A stretch of 64,000 nucleotides of DNA from Pseudarthrobacter sp. BIM B-2242. GTDB lineage: Bacteria > Actinomycetota > Actinomycetes > Actinomycetales > Micrococcaceae. The stretch lies in assembly GCF_014764445.1 (NCBI RefSeq), contig NZ_CP061721.1:1612001-1676000 (forward strand). Reading direction: 5' to 3'. This document shows, in pieces, positions 48,922-56,290 of the stretch. The notes under the pieces are model-generated. The model was given only the letters and a program-made list of their open reading frames with translations, did not search any database and was not told where the DNA came from. Numbering within the stretch: the first letter of the stretch is position 1; the number at the start of each line of letters is the position of its first letter. The position numbers were made by a program, and so were the translations under genes.

Positions 48922-49983
48922 TCACTGCCTTTCGAATAGCGCAAGGATGGCCGGGATATTCTCGGCCAGCTCTGGAACCATCTGAATGGATTGGGCAATG
49001 CTCAGGACCTCTTCTGCGGTGTACCAACTGGCCCGGACGATTTCGTGTCCATCGACGCGATGCTCTGGGACCTCTTCCAACTCCACCGCATAGTTGGTGT
49101 ACTTCCATCCGGACGGGTGGCTGTAGACAACCTCTCCTACCACGGTGCCGCCTCCGAGCTCGGGTATGGCAAGCTCTTCCATCGTCTCCCGCTGAGCTGC
49201 TTCGAGCGGCGTTTCCCCTGGTTCCATGGCCCCGCCAGGTAGTTGCATCTGTCCGGGCCAAAGGGCGTTTTTTGTTGTGCGCTTCACCAGCATGAACTGT
49301 CTTTCACCGTCCACGATTGTGGAGAACATGACGCCGGCCGCACCGTGGAGTCCGTAGAAACCCGACTCATGCCATGGTGTTGGCAACGCGCACTCCGGCC
49401 AGCCATTTGGCGCTACAGTGTCGGGGGTGCCGGGGAACGAGTACAGCCCTTCTCCTGGCATGACGTGCACGCTCACGCCGTAACGGTTCCTGACTTTGCG
49501 CGCCAGTGCCTTTACTTCGGTCAGGCTGCTTCCCACAGAGCGGGGTAACCAGACTTCCCGGAGCGTCGTTTTTGCTGCCCGGACTGTTCCTGGCGGGTCG
49601 TCCCAAGCTCCCACCGTCGTCCATCCTTCGCCCGTGGCACGAGTCAGGACCAAGCCCAAGTCGGAGCGCCCTCGGTGGCCCCTACCAAGGCTCGGGTTAG
49701 TTCGAGGCTGAATGTGGGCGAGCTGTAGCACTGTGTACACGTCGCGCACCAGCCGGTACCCGCACTCGCAATCGGGGTCGTGGCGCACGGCGTCGGCAAA
49801 CCTGCTGCGTCGGCAGCGGGCTGATCTGGTGCCGTTCTCGGAGTAGTCCCCAATTTCTCCGTTGTCATACAGCCGGTCAACGCGCCATCCCGGGACGGGC
49901 CGGTCCGGCCTGCATATCCCGCTGATCGTGTCGTAAGCGCGCCAAACCGGGCCCGTTATGTAAGCGTCGGTGGTGGTGGTCAA
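48922..49983 (-). CDS. Unknown N-terminal domain fused to a NUDIX hydrolase
   Basis: About 353 residues from a TTG at 49983 with a GGAAAG site; a longer frame to 50046 has no site. Residues 1-200 match nothing I know; they contain CRRSRFADAVRHDPDCECGY, a possible Cys cluster. The C-terminal domain (about 215-345) has a NUDIX box GGAMEPGETP...RETMEEL, with Ala where the usual last Gly stands. It should hydrolyse a nucleoside-diphosphate-linked substrate, unknown here. It lies between the tail-fibre-like and HNH genes; no homologous host operon is near. Confidence 0.75.
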   Translation of the reverse strand: MTTTTDAYITGPVWRAYDTISGICRPDRPVPGWRVDRLYDNGEIGDYSENGTRSARCRRSRFADAVRHDPDCECGYRLVRDVYTVLQLAHIQPRTNPSLGRGHRGRSDLGLVLTRATGEGWTTVGAWDDPPGTVRAAKTTLREVWLPRSVGSSLTEVKALARKVRNRYGVSVHVMPGEGLYSFPGTPDTVAPNGWPECALPTPWHESGFYGLHGAAGVMFSTIVDGERQFMLVKRTTKNALWPGQMQLPGGAMEPGETPLEAAQRETMEELAIPELGGGTVVGEVVYSHPSGWKYTNYAVELEEVPEHRVDGHEIVRASWYTAEEVLSIAQSIQMVPELAENIPAILALFERQ

Positions 49984-50013
49984 GATGCTTTCCGTTCTGT
50001 GCTGTTTGGGGTG

Positions 50014-50052
50014 CTGACTGTGCCCGCCTGGTGATGTGGCGGGCACAGTCAG
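50014..50052 (-). terminator. Hairpin after the tail-fibre-like gene
   Basis: 15-bp perfect stem (50014-50028 with 50038-50052), 9-nt loop, no T tract. It may end the long minus-strand transcript or separate it from the NUDIX-HNH-terminase unit. Confidence 0.7.
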
Positions 50053-50112
50053 TTAGGGAACTATTCCGGTCTTATTTAGCCCGTAGAATGGCCGTGCCGC
50101 CCTCCCGGTCAC

Positions 50113-51936
50113 CTAAACGGGTTCGGACGGGTAGGTGCCGAGGACGAAGCTCATGCGGTCCACGGTTACGGAGGCGGCGCCGGCTGCGGTGGACGGGTCA
50201 ACGTAGATGCGGGCCGACGCGCTCGTGATCCCGTCAGGGAAGAGCTTGTGGATGATCCGCCACATGAACTGATCCTTGGTGTCCCAGATCGCGGAGCCGT
50301 CCAGTGCCTGCCCGGATGCCAAGAGCGCTACCTGCGCGGCGTTGGTGGTGACCCCTGCCGGGACGCGGACGCGGGCCGCGAACATGCCCTTCTGTCCGGC
50401 GATGAAAGCATGTGGCAACGGGATTTGTACCCATGCCGCCGCGCCGTCTGCCGTCTTGGTCATTTTCATGCCCCAAGTGCCGGTCTCATAGTTCACCGTG
50501 TCCTTGGATAGGGTGACGTTGGTGACCGTCCAGCCCGCCGGGGTGGTTGTACCGTCCCACGCTGCGAACATCGGATCGGCCAGCAGGTTGCGGGCCAGCG
50601 TGTTGTACGAGGAAGGCAGGATGGTCACAGGCTGCGCGTTGGCTTGCGGGGTGAGGTGCTCCATGACCTTGTCGGCCCAGATTTCGTATCCGGCATCGGA
50701 TGGGTGCGTCCCGTCGCGGACGAGTTCAGCCATGGGCCTGCCGTCGTCGTAGAACGCCTGGCAGACGTTGATGAACTCCATGCCCCGTTCGGTTGCCATG
50801 CGCCGGTACATGGTGGCACGGCGTTCGGACGAGTTCGGGAACGTCGTGTTCGGATTCTGCGCGATCATGGCCACGGGTACGCCGGGGTTGAGTGCTTTGA
50901 TCTGCTCAACGTGGGCCACGGCCTTGTCCCTGACCTGCTTCAGGATCGCTTCCGTACCCACGGATACGCCGCTGGCGTTGTCGTTGTGGCCGTTGTTGAT
51001 GATGATTGCGTTGGCGTTCACCGTGCCGCCGAAGCCTACGGAACGGCGCACGGCATCAGTGAAGAACTGCCACGTCTCACCAGCGCGGGCGAATATCCAG
51101 ACATGCAGGGTGCGGGTGCCAGTGCCGGTGATGACCGTGGCCGCGTCAAACGTGCTGGACGGCAGTGTGGACGCCAGGATTCGGGTGCTGATGTTCAGGT
51201 GCGGGTATAGTGCCGCGAGCTTAGCCGGAATCCTGCGCGCCCACGACGGGGCCGGGGTGTTCTCAACGGTCGTAGAGTCGCCCACGATCAGGAGCGACAG
51301 ATCGTCCACGCCCGTAGCCATGTCCGCAACGAAGCCTTGCAGGACTGACGCGCCGCCGCCCAGGTCCGAAGTGAGGTCAAGAATCGTGACAGAAAGTGCC
51401 GTCTTCGCGGGCCCGTCAGTGGTGACTGCCTGGGCGATCGCTTCGGCTGTGGGGAGGACGTTCGCGCCGTCCAAACCCTTCGCGCCCGGGTCGCCCTTAT
51501 CGCCCTTCGCGCCCCGGACGTTGCCGGCGTTCACGGTCGTCCCGTTTGCCTTGGTGAGCACGAGCGCGCCTGCCCCGTCCACGGCCGCGGTAGCGATCCG
51601 GTCGGCGACGGCAACCACTGCGGTGTTCGCTGCGTCCTGTGCTGCTGCGGCTGCAGCTTCGGCGGCGTCCCGCATGCCTTGAGTCGATGACACAAACACT
51701 GACAGCCCCGCTCCCACGTATTTGATGTCCGGTGATGGCGCGTAGATCGGCTTCACGAACGCGTCCGAGCTGGAGGTCAGGGGGTTGGCGGTGGGCACGC
51801 CGGATGCGTCCTTGAGTGCCAGCGGGGTGCTGTTGGTGGCGTCGTTGGCGTCGTAGACCGTGATCTGTGCGCTCACGGCACGCTGAAACGAAACAGGGTC
51901 AGCGAGCAGCTGCCCTTCGAAGGGGTAGTCAGGCAT
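50113..51936 (-). CDS. Tail-fibre-like protein with collagen stretch and SGNH hydrolase
   Basis: About 607 residues from the ATG at 51936 (AAAGGA site; the ATG at 51945 is possible). The N-terminal part (to about 115) resembles the attachment region of actinophage minor tail or fibre proteins and ends in an Ala-rich coiled stretch. A short Gly-X-Y collagen run lies at about 138-156. An SGNH/GDSL esterase domain follows: GDS219-221, GHND316-319, DGTH408-411. The C-terminal 170 residues look like a beta-sandwich carbohydrate-binding module. It would bind or trim a surface glycan. Confidence 0.8.
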   Translation of the reverse strand: MPDYPFEGQLLADPVSFQRAVSAQITVYDANDATNSTPLALKDASGVPTANPLTSSSDAFVKPIYAPSPDIKYVGAGLSVFVSSTQGMRDAAEAAAAAAQDAANTAVVAVADRIATAAVDGAGALVLTKANGTTVNAGNVRGAKGDKGDPGAKGLDGANVLPTAEAIAQAVTTDGPAKTALSVTILDLTSDLGGGASVLQGFVADMATGVDDLSLLIVGDSTTVENTPAPSWARRIPAKLAALYPHLNISTRILASTLPSSTFDAATVITGTGTRTLHVWIFARAGETWQFFTDAVRRSVGFGGTVNANAIIINNGHNDNASGVSVGTEAILKQVRDKAVAHVEQIKALNPGVPVAMIAQNPNTTFPNSSERRATMYRRMATERGMEFINVCQAFYDDGRPMAELVRDGTHPSDAGYEIWADKVMEHLTPQANAQPVTILPSSYNTLARNLLADPMFAAWDGTTTPAGWTVTNVTLSKDTVNYETGTWGMKMTKTADGAAAWVQIPLPHAFIAGQKGMFAARVRVPAGVTTNAAQVALLASGQALDGSAIWDTKDQFMWRIIHKLFPDGITSASARIYVDPSTAAGAASVTVDRMSFVLGTYPSEPV

Positions 51937-52054
51937 TGTCGCCATCCTTTTCTGAGGTGGTCCGCGTTGTGTCGGGCTGTTGTTCGGCCGCGACTGAGTC
52001 GGCGGCCGGGGTGGTTGGTTCTTCCTGCGAGGTTCCGTAGACGATGCGGCTCAT
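51929..52054 (-). CDS. Coupled micro-ORF, 41 residues
   Basis: Starts MSRIVYGTSQEEPTTPAADS and ends DGDNA; hydrophilic and Pro/Thr-rich, probably disordered. Its ATG overlaps the upstream stop (ATGA) and its stop lies inside the tail-fibre-like start (8-bp overlap), so it may mainly couple translation between them. Confidence 0.5.
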   Translation of the reverse strand: MSRIVYGTSQEEPTTPAADSVAAEQQPDTTRTTSEKDGDNA

Positions 52055-52215
52055 GATGTGGCTTTCTGGTCGTTTCTGGTCTGGTAGAGCTTGGCGCCGG
52101 CGGCAAGGGTGCCGGGTGCGGGCGCGGGCGGCGGCTTCGGAGGCTCGGCCGCTTTCTTGCCATGCTTGGCTTCGTAGATTTCGCGGCCGTCGGCCACGCT
52201 CTTTCGTTCGGTCAT
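52051..52215 (-). CDS. Coupled micro-ORF, 54 residues, Pro/Ala linker
   Basis: Starts MTERKSVADGREIYEAKHGK, continues with a KPPPAPAPGTLAAG stretch and ends KLYQTRNDQKATS. Overlaps the next gene as ATGA. No known family. Confidence 0.55.
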   Translation of the reverse strand: MTERKSVADGREIYEAKHGKKAAEPPKPPPAPAPGTLAAGAKLYQTRNDQKATS

Positions 52216-52249
52216 CGCTGCCTACTCATCTCTTCAGTCGGTGGTGTGC

Positions 52250-52999
52250 TTACGGCGTCCACGGGTCCTCTTCTGTCGCCTGTGCTTCCCTGTATTCGAC
52301 ATGAGCTGCGCTGTTGTGGATCGCGTCGTATTCGCCCAGCGTGGGGTAATGGAGGGTCGCGCCGGCATCGATGAGCTGCATCCACCAAGTGAGGCTGCCC
52401 ATCTCTGTGCCCTTCGCCATGTCGAAGGCGTTTGCCTCGGTGGCAAAAGCCGCGGGGCCATCGAATGCTCCCGGGTGGAGTTTGCGGCGGAGGTTGTCCA
52501 CTTGCTTGAGCTTGACGATGAGCTCGGTTGCTTCTTTGATGGCGGCGGCGCGGGCGAAGTCCTGGGCGCTGATTGCGGCGTTCATGTCCCATCCCCAGCC
52601 GTGTTCTTGGGCCAGTTCTTCGAGTCGGCTGACCGTCGGTTCGAACACCTGTGCGCGGAGGGTTTGAATGATTGTGTCTGCAGCCGCGTTTACTGCTTCT
52701 GCCTGATGAATTTTGGCCCGTTTACGGACTGCCTCCACTAGCGGCTGGATGTGGAAGTCAGCCGCGTGCCGGGCCATGGCGGCAGAGGGATCCTGTCCGT
52801 TGAGGACGAGGTCCGCCGCTTCTGCAAGGAAGTCCGCGCTGGGGTATACGGCTTGGATGAGTTCGTTGGCGTTGGTGATGGCGCGCAGGGTCAATTCCGT
52901 CGGAAGGACTTCCTGAAGGGGGATGGCGGCGGTGGTGAACTGTCCGAGCTGGTCGTCCATGAGTTCGGCGTTGATGGCGTGGGTTGCATAGATGGTCAT
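52250..52999 (-). CDS. Helical element protein of unknown function, 249 residues
   Basis: The ATG at 52999 has an AGGAG site and overlaps the upstream stop (ATGA). The protein is almost all helical, rich in Ala and Glu, with a coiled-coil-like middle (AARDF.. to VKLKQVDNLRRKL), and ends in an acidic tail. I know no homologue. Length and structure would suit a scaffold or assembly-interfering protein, but that is only a guess. Confidence 0.6.
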   Translation of the reverse strand: MTIYATHAINAELMDDQLGQFTTAAIPLQEVLPTELTLRAITNANELIQAVYPSADFLAEAADLVLNGQDPSAAMARHAADFHIQPLVEAVRKRAKIHQAEAVNAAADTIIQTLRAQVFEPTVSRLEELAQEHGWGWDMNAAISAQDFARAAAIKEATELIVKLKQVDNLRRKLHPGAFDGPAAFATEANAFDMAKGTEMGSLTWWMQLIDAGATLHYPTLGEYDAIHNSAAHVEYREAQATEEDPWTP

Positions 53000-53241
53000 A
53001 GTGACTCCTGTTTTTCGGTTGGGAAGAGATTCAGTAGGTCGGCGAGGATGTGCGCCTTGTCCTCTATGCCTTGGGCGGTGTCGCCGTTGACGTGGTGGTG
53101 GTGTTCGTAGGGGATTCCCCAGAAGGCGATGACCCGCCATTTGGCTACTTCGAGGCGAAGTTCGGTGAGGTCGGTCATCTGCTCTTCGGGCCGGTAGGAC
53201 GGGGGCTCTGGGGCGACCGCTTCAGGGCTGGCCTCGGTCAT
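52996..53241 (-). CDS. Coupled small element protein, 81 residues
   Basis: Acidic start (MTEASPEAVAPEPPSYRPEE), then a helical part with WRVIAFWGIPYEHHHHVNGD, a run of four His that may bind metal. It overlaps genes on both sides as ATGA. Unknown function. Confidence 0.55.
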   Translation of the reverse strand: MTEASPEAVAPEPPSYRPEEQMTDLTELRLEVAKWRVIAFWGIPYEHHHHVNGDTAQGIEDKAHILADLLNLFPTEKQESL

Positions 53242-53483
53242 GATTTGGGCTTTCTGGTTGGGAACTGGATGTAGTAGGCGCCTGGATGGGACATCCAGTA
53301 GCGGGCGTTGGCGTCAAGGGTTCGGGAGCAGGAGGACGCGAAGAGGACTTTGTCGCCGGGCTGGATTGGATCGCGACCTTCGCGTTGCATCTGCTGGTGT
53401 TCTTCGTCGCCGCAGTGGGGGCAGATTACGATGACGGCCAGTTGATTGACCGATACGGGCTGGATAGTCGGGTAAAGGGCCAT
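53238..53483 (-). CDS. Small element protein with a Cys pair, 81 residues
   Basis: Contains AVIVICPHCGDEEHQQM, a single CPHC knuckle with nearby His, and a third Cys in SSCSRTL, so a Zn site is possible. Overlaps the following gene as ATGA; starts 3 bp after the upstream stop at 53487. Confidence 0.55.
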   Translation of the reverse strand: MALYPTIQPVSVNQLAVIVICPHCGDEEHQQMQREGRDPIQPGDKVLFASSCSRTLDANARYWMSHPGAYYIQFPTRKPKS

Positions 53484-53486
53484 CGG

Positions 53487-53654
53487 TCAGCTGCCGGAGA
53501 ACCGGCTGGTCATGCCGTCGAGAATGCCGGGGCTCGCGAGGCCGCGCCGGACCAGGTCAATTGCGAGCTTCCCGGGTTTTGGTGGTTTCGTCGCAACGAC
53601 CACGGCTGCAGCTTTCCGTCGTTTCTGGTGCCCGATGTCGTGTTTCTGAGGCAT
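53487..53654 (-). CDS. Basic micro-ORF, 55 residues
   Basis: Starts MPQKHDIGHQKRRKAAAVVV, ends DGMTSRFSGS; highly basic. Strong AGGAGGGG ribosome site; the ATG shares one base with the upstream TAA stop. Confidence 0.55.
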   Translation of the reverse strand: MPQKHDIGHQKRRKAAAVVVATKPPKPGKLAIDLVRRGLASPGILDGMTSRFSGS

Positions 53655-53878
53655 TACCCCTCCTGGGCGCGCGGCCGGCGCGATTCGATGACGTCAAGGA
53701 TTTGGTTGGCCATGTCCACCGCTTGGCCCTCTGGCATGACCATCCACAGGTGACTGCTCTCCTGCTTGATATAAACGCCAGGGTGCCTCTGGCCGTCCGG
53801 GCTTTCGAGGACGGCGCGGGTGGCCTTAATCGGGCCGGTGTTCCTCTGCCACTTTTCTGCTGGTGTCCTGAAAGTCAT
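53654..53878 (-). CDS. Small element protein, 74 residues
   Basis: Starts MTFRTPAEKWQRNTGPIKAT; middle HPGVYIKQESSHLWMVMPEG looks like beta strands. Overlaps the upstream gene as ATGA. Unknown family. Confidence 0.55.
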   Translation of the reverse strand: MTFRTPAEKWQRNTGPIKATRAVLESPDGQRHPGVYIKQESSHLWMVMPEGQAVDMANQILDVIESRRPRAQEG

Positions 53879-54051
53879 GTTGCTTCTTTCTGTTTCGGCG
53901 ATTCGTCGTTCGGTTCGTAAATGGCCAGTCGGCTTTCGGCTTCGAGTGCCCTGTCCCGCCATACGCGGAACAGCTCGTGTTCTTCGAGGGCCTTGGTCTT
54001 GAAGACTTCGCAGAGGTCGATGAGGTCCTGGCGGGAGAGCTTCGCAGTCAT
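53875..54051 (-). CDS. Small helical element protein, 58 residues
   Basis: Starts MTAKLSRQDLIDLCEVFKTK and reads as one long amphipathic helix (EEHELFRVWRDRALEAESRL), likely a coiled coil. It overlaps the replication gene as ATGA, so it is made with it. Confidence 0.6.
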   Translation of the reverse strand: MTAKLSRQDLIDLCEVFKTKALEEHELFRVWRDRALEAESRLAIYEPNDESPKQKEAT

Positions 54052-54725
54052 GAGGCTTTCCGCTCCGCTTTGTCCATGCGTTCCTGAAGGCCGGCCATCT
54101 GTTTGGCGCGTTCATCTTCGAGGGGCAAATTTCCAGTCCAGTCGTCGGCTTTTCCCCCGCGCGCGTTGGTGAGACTAGAAGCTTGGGCGATTTGTGTTTC
54201 TCCCTGTTTTTCCTCTAGTACTCCTCCCAGTGGTTCCTGAGTACTCATAGGGGTGTCTTTTTGGCTCACCCTGTTTTGCACTTTTGGTACACCCTGATGG
54301 GTGTCTTTTTCGTGTAGAGGTGGGTGTCTTTTTGGTTCACCCTCTTGGGTGTCTTTTTGGCTCACCCTGACGGCTTGGCGAGGAACCTGTACCCAAGAGA
54401 CGTTCCGGCCGGAGCCCCGGGGTTCGTAGGTGAATTCAGGATCCAGGGCGAGCGCGTATTCAGCCCTGACATTCATACGTGCCTGCCCACTGGAGACTGT
54501 TGCCCCGGCCGCTCGTAAGGCTGCGAATACCTGCATGGTCATCCGCTTAGCGCTCGCGGCATCGGCAAGCCCGAGGGCATCAGCCATGGCGCTCCAACCG
54601 CCGAAATACACCGGGGGCTTGTCCGCGTCCAGAGCCATGTTCGCCATAAACAACAGGGCGCGCGCCTCCCGGTGGCTGAGGTGCCTCCAGTTGGTGAATA
54701 CCTTGGCGACGTTCGTGGCTCCCAT
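54048..54725 (-). CDS. Replication-initiator-like protein with origin repeats in its gene
   Basis: 225 residues. The N-terminal domain (about 10-105) is a winged-helix kind: FTNWRHLSHREARALLFMAN ... WSAMADALGLADAASAKRMT, similar in style to phage and plasmid initiators. The middle (119-159) is repetitive, with VSQKDT and related units, and matches the iteron-like DNA repeats below. The C-terminal part is acidic/basic helix (ERAKQMAGLQERMDKAERK). In lambda-type systems the origin also lies inside the initiator gene. No helicase gene is near, so host DnaB would be needed. Confidence 0.6.
   Translation of the reverse strand: MGATNVAKVFTNWRHLSHREARALLFMANMALDADKPPVYFGGWSAMADALGLADAASAKRMTMQVFAALRAAGATVSSGQARMNVRAEYALALDPEFTYEPRGSGRNVSWVQVPRQAVRVSQKDTQEGEPKRHPPLHEKDTHQGVPKVQNRVSQKDTPMSTQEPLGGVLEEKQGETQIAQASSLTNARGGKADDWTGNLPLEDERAKQMAGLQERMDKAERKAS
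54251..54368. repeat. Iteron-like repeats inside the initiator gene (candidate origin)
   Basis: A 22-bp unit reads GGGTGTCTTTTTGG then YTCACCCT. Good copies start at 54251, 54322 and 54347; a partial copy starts at 54299 and a degenerate half ends near 54296. Distances of about 23-25 bp between the close copies put them on one DNA face. Each unit has inverted ends GGGTG/CACCC, and the cluster is T-rich on the plus strand. Confidence 0.6.
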
Positions 54726-54755
54726 TTAGGCGGTTCCGTTCGTGTTTTCCGTGGC

Positions 54756-54878
54756 TCAGACCGGCGAGCCGAATATGAGCTTGGCTAGGGTTGTCGGCAT
54801 CGCGTAGGCCAGGTAGAGGAGGCAAGTGACCAGCGCCCAGAACACTCCCCGTACTGTCCGCTGTATCCCGCGGCGCAC
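54756..54878 (-). CDS. Membrane micro-protein, 40 residues
   Basis: GTG start sharing one base with the upstream TAG stop. Basic start (RRGIQRTVRG), then one hydrophobic helix VFWALVTCLLYLAYAMPTTL. Too short for most gene finders. Could be a holin-like or signalling peptide; no evidence for either. Confidence 0.5.
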   Translation of the reverse strand: MRRGIQRTVRGVFWALVTCLLYLAYAMPTTLAKLIFGSPV

Positions 54879-55378
54879 TAGACCGTTCTCCCGGCCGTCT
54901 GCGCTGCCTTGGCGGCGGCTATAAGTTCAGCGGCGACGTCGTAAGCGTCTGCCAGCGACAGGTTTGCCAGCGACTCATCCTCAGTGCACTTGCCCGTCCA
55001 CAGCTCGAGGTAGTGCTCTTGCGTCCGGTAGTTCCACGCCGGGACGATGACCATGCCCGCGACTTCAATCTCCGGGGCCGTCCAGAGCCCATCTACGCAT
55101 TCCGACATGGTGTACCCGGCGGGCGGCTCGGGGAAGGAGCCGAGGACCTCCAGCAGCCTCGGCGCCGTCATGCCGCGTTCTTCAGCCATTGCAAAGAGCT
55201 CGCGCACGGTGGCGGGGTAAAACGTGGCGGAGTAAGTTGTCACCTCTTCGTCAGAGTTCCACCATTCATCGCCTATCACGTCGCGGAGGAGGTCCAGAAG
55301 CTCCGGCAGCGTGAGGCGCATTTCTTCGGCCATAGCTCCGAGCTGTGCCACCGTCGTGGGGGCCTTGATAGTCTGCAT
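54878..55378 (-). CDS. Element protein of unknown function, 166 residues
   Basis: Starts MQTIKAPTTVAQLGAMAEEM; contains two similar helical units (VAQLGAMAEEMRLTLPELLDLL and VRELFAMAEERGMTAPRLLEVL), each like a small HTH-type AMAE.RG.T...LLE unit, so an internal duplication is likely. The C-terminal part is mixed. Unknown family. Confidence 0.6.
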   Translation of the reverse strand: MQTIKAPTTVAQLGAMAEEMRLTLPELLDLLRDVIGDEWWNSDEEVTTYSATFYPATVRELFAMAEERGMTAPRLLEVLGSFPEPPAGYTMSECVDGLWTAPEIEVAGMVIVPAWNYRTQEHYLELWTGKCTEDESLANLSLADAYDVAAELIAAAKAAQTAGRTV

Positions 55379-55392
55379 AGTGAATCGCCTTC

Positions 55393-55554
55393 TTATGGGT
55401 TGGTGGGTTCTACGGCCGTGACGGACTTTGGCGAGGCGTCACGGTCTTTTTCTGTTTTGAGGCGGATCTTGCACGCCTTCGCCGGGGTGGTTACCGGGAC
55501 TTCCCGGACTTCGCAGGCGCAATCTCCGAGCCACTCGCAACCGCAACCGCTCAC
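55393..55554 (-). CDS. Cys-rich micro-protein, 53 residues
   Basis: Starts at a GTG that overlaps the upstream stop (GTGA). The N terminus SGCGCEWLGDCACE holds four Cys within 11 residues plus one later Cys, a probable metal site. The rest is basic. Unknown. Confidence 0.5.
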   Translation of the reverse strand: MSGCGCEWLGDCACEVREVPVTTPAKACKIRLKTEKDRDASPKSVTAVEPTNP

Positions 55555-55691
55555 TGCTCGGACTCCGAGCCGGCGGTTTCCTTGTACGGGTTCCGGGCGT
55601 CTACGGTGGTGCTGTTCAGCGGGCCAGTGTGCGAGGTCCCATGCCAGTAGCCGGACTCCCACGCGGCTGCAAGGTCGGCCTCGGTAATCAT
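55551..55691 (-). CDS. Micro-ORF, 46 residues
   Basis: Starts MITEADLAAAWESGYWHGTS and ends ETAGSESEQ. This MITE..L..AWE.G pattern is common among tiny actinophage genes, though without a known function. ATGA overlap upstream and GTGA overlap downstream. Confidence 0.55.
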   Translation of the reverse strand: MITEADLAAAWESGYWHGTSHTGPLNSTTVDARNPYKETAGSESEQ

Positions 55692-55918
55692 GCGGGCACC
55701 GGCCCGACGTAGTGCTTGAACTCCACCCAGCGCCTGGCCACGCCTTCCCCTACGGGATCGCTGTAAATCAGGCGTTTATAGGCTTCAGGGTCGTTCCGGT
55801 CCAGGTAATCGCCGGCCATTTTCTTGGCGCGGCGGACGCTCATGACTGTCCCGGACTCCGCGGCTGCTTCGAGGATCCACCGCTTGACGGTGGTGAAGTT
55901 CGGGGCATTTTCTGGCAT
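55688..55918 (-). CDS. Small element protein, 76 residues
   Basis: Starts MPENAPNFTTVKRWILEAAA. A basic helical part (SVRRAKKMAGDYLDRNDPEA) suggests nucleic-acid or protein contact. ATGA overlap with the next gene. Unknown. Confidence 0.55.
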   Translation of the reverse strand: MPENAPNFTTVKRWILEAAAESGTVMSVRRAKKMAGDYLDRNDPEAYKRLIYSDPVGEGVARRWVEFKHYVGPVPA

Positions 55919-55992
55919 GTCCGTAAGCCCTTTCTCAGCTTGTGTGCTTGCCGTCAGACAACGGTCTTGGTTCTGGTGCGATGACTGAGGCC

Positions 55993-56190
55993 TCACGCTG
56001 ATTTCCCGGTCTCGAATGCCCTTTGAATCCAGCCATCGACGTCTTCCCGCCGCGCCATAAGCCGGCCGCCGAGCTTGGCGAACTTCGGACCCTTGCCGTT
56101 CTGGCGGTAGAACCTCAGTGTGTTCACCGGGATTCGTGTCTCCTCGGCAACTTCGTCCATCGTCATGAGACGGTGCGAGCTAACTTCCAT
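55993..56190 (-). CDS. Excisionase-like HTH protein
   Basis: 65 residues from the ATG at 56190 with a GGAGGAG site. LMTMDEVAEETRIPVNTLRF ... GPKFAKLGGRLMARREDVDGWI is the excisionase/HTH_17 signature. It is the first minus-strand gene and divergent from the repressor, the classical early position for the excision/regulatory switch of phages and PICIs. Confidence 0.8.
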   Translation of the reverse strand: MEVSSHRLMTMDEVAEETRIPVNTLRFYRQNGKGPKFAKLGGRLMARREDVDGWIQRAFETGKSA

Positions 56191-56209
56191 TGTTTTCTCC
56201 TCCAACAAA

Positions 56210-56256
56210 TTGTGTTTCTGTTCCAACACAAATGACGATAGCACACGTTTTGTGTT
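56210..56256. promoter_or_regulatory. Operator cluster between repressor and excisionase genes
   Basis: Half-sites TTGTGTT (56210-56216), AACACAA (56225-56231) and TTGTGTT (56250-56256). The first two form a palindrome with an 8-nt spacer. Placement between divergent regulator genes fits repressor binding. Confidence 0.6.
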
Positions 56257-56290
56257 GTCAGTCAAGGCTGGTTTGTGGGAGGGTGTGACC

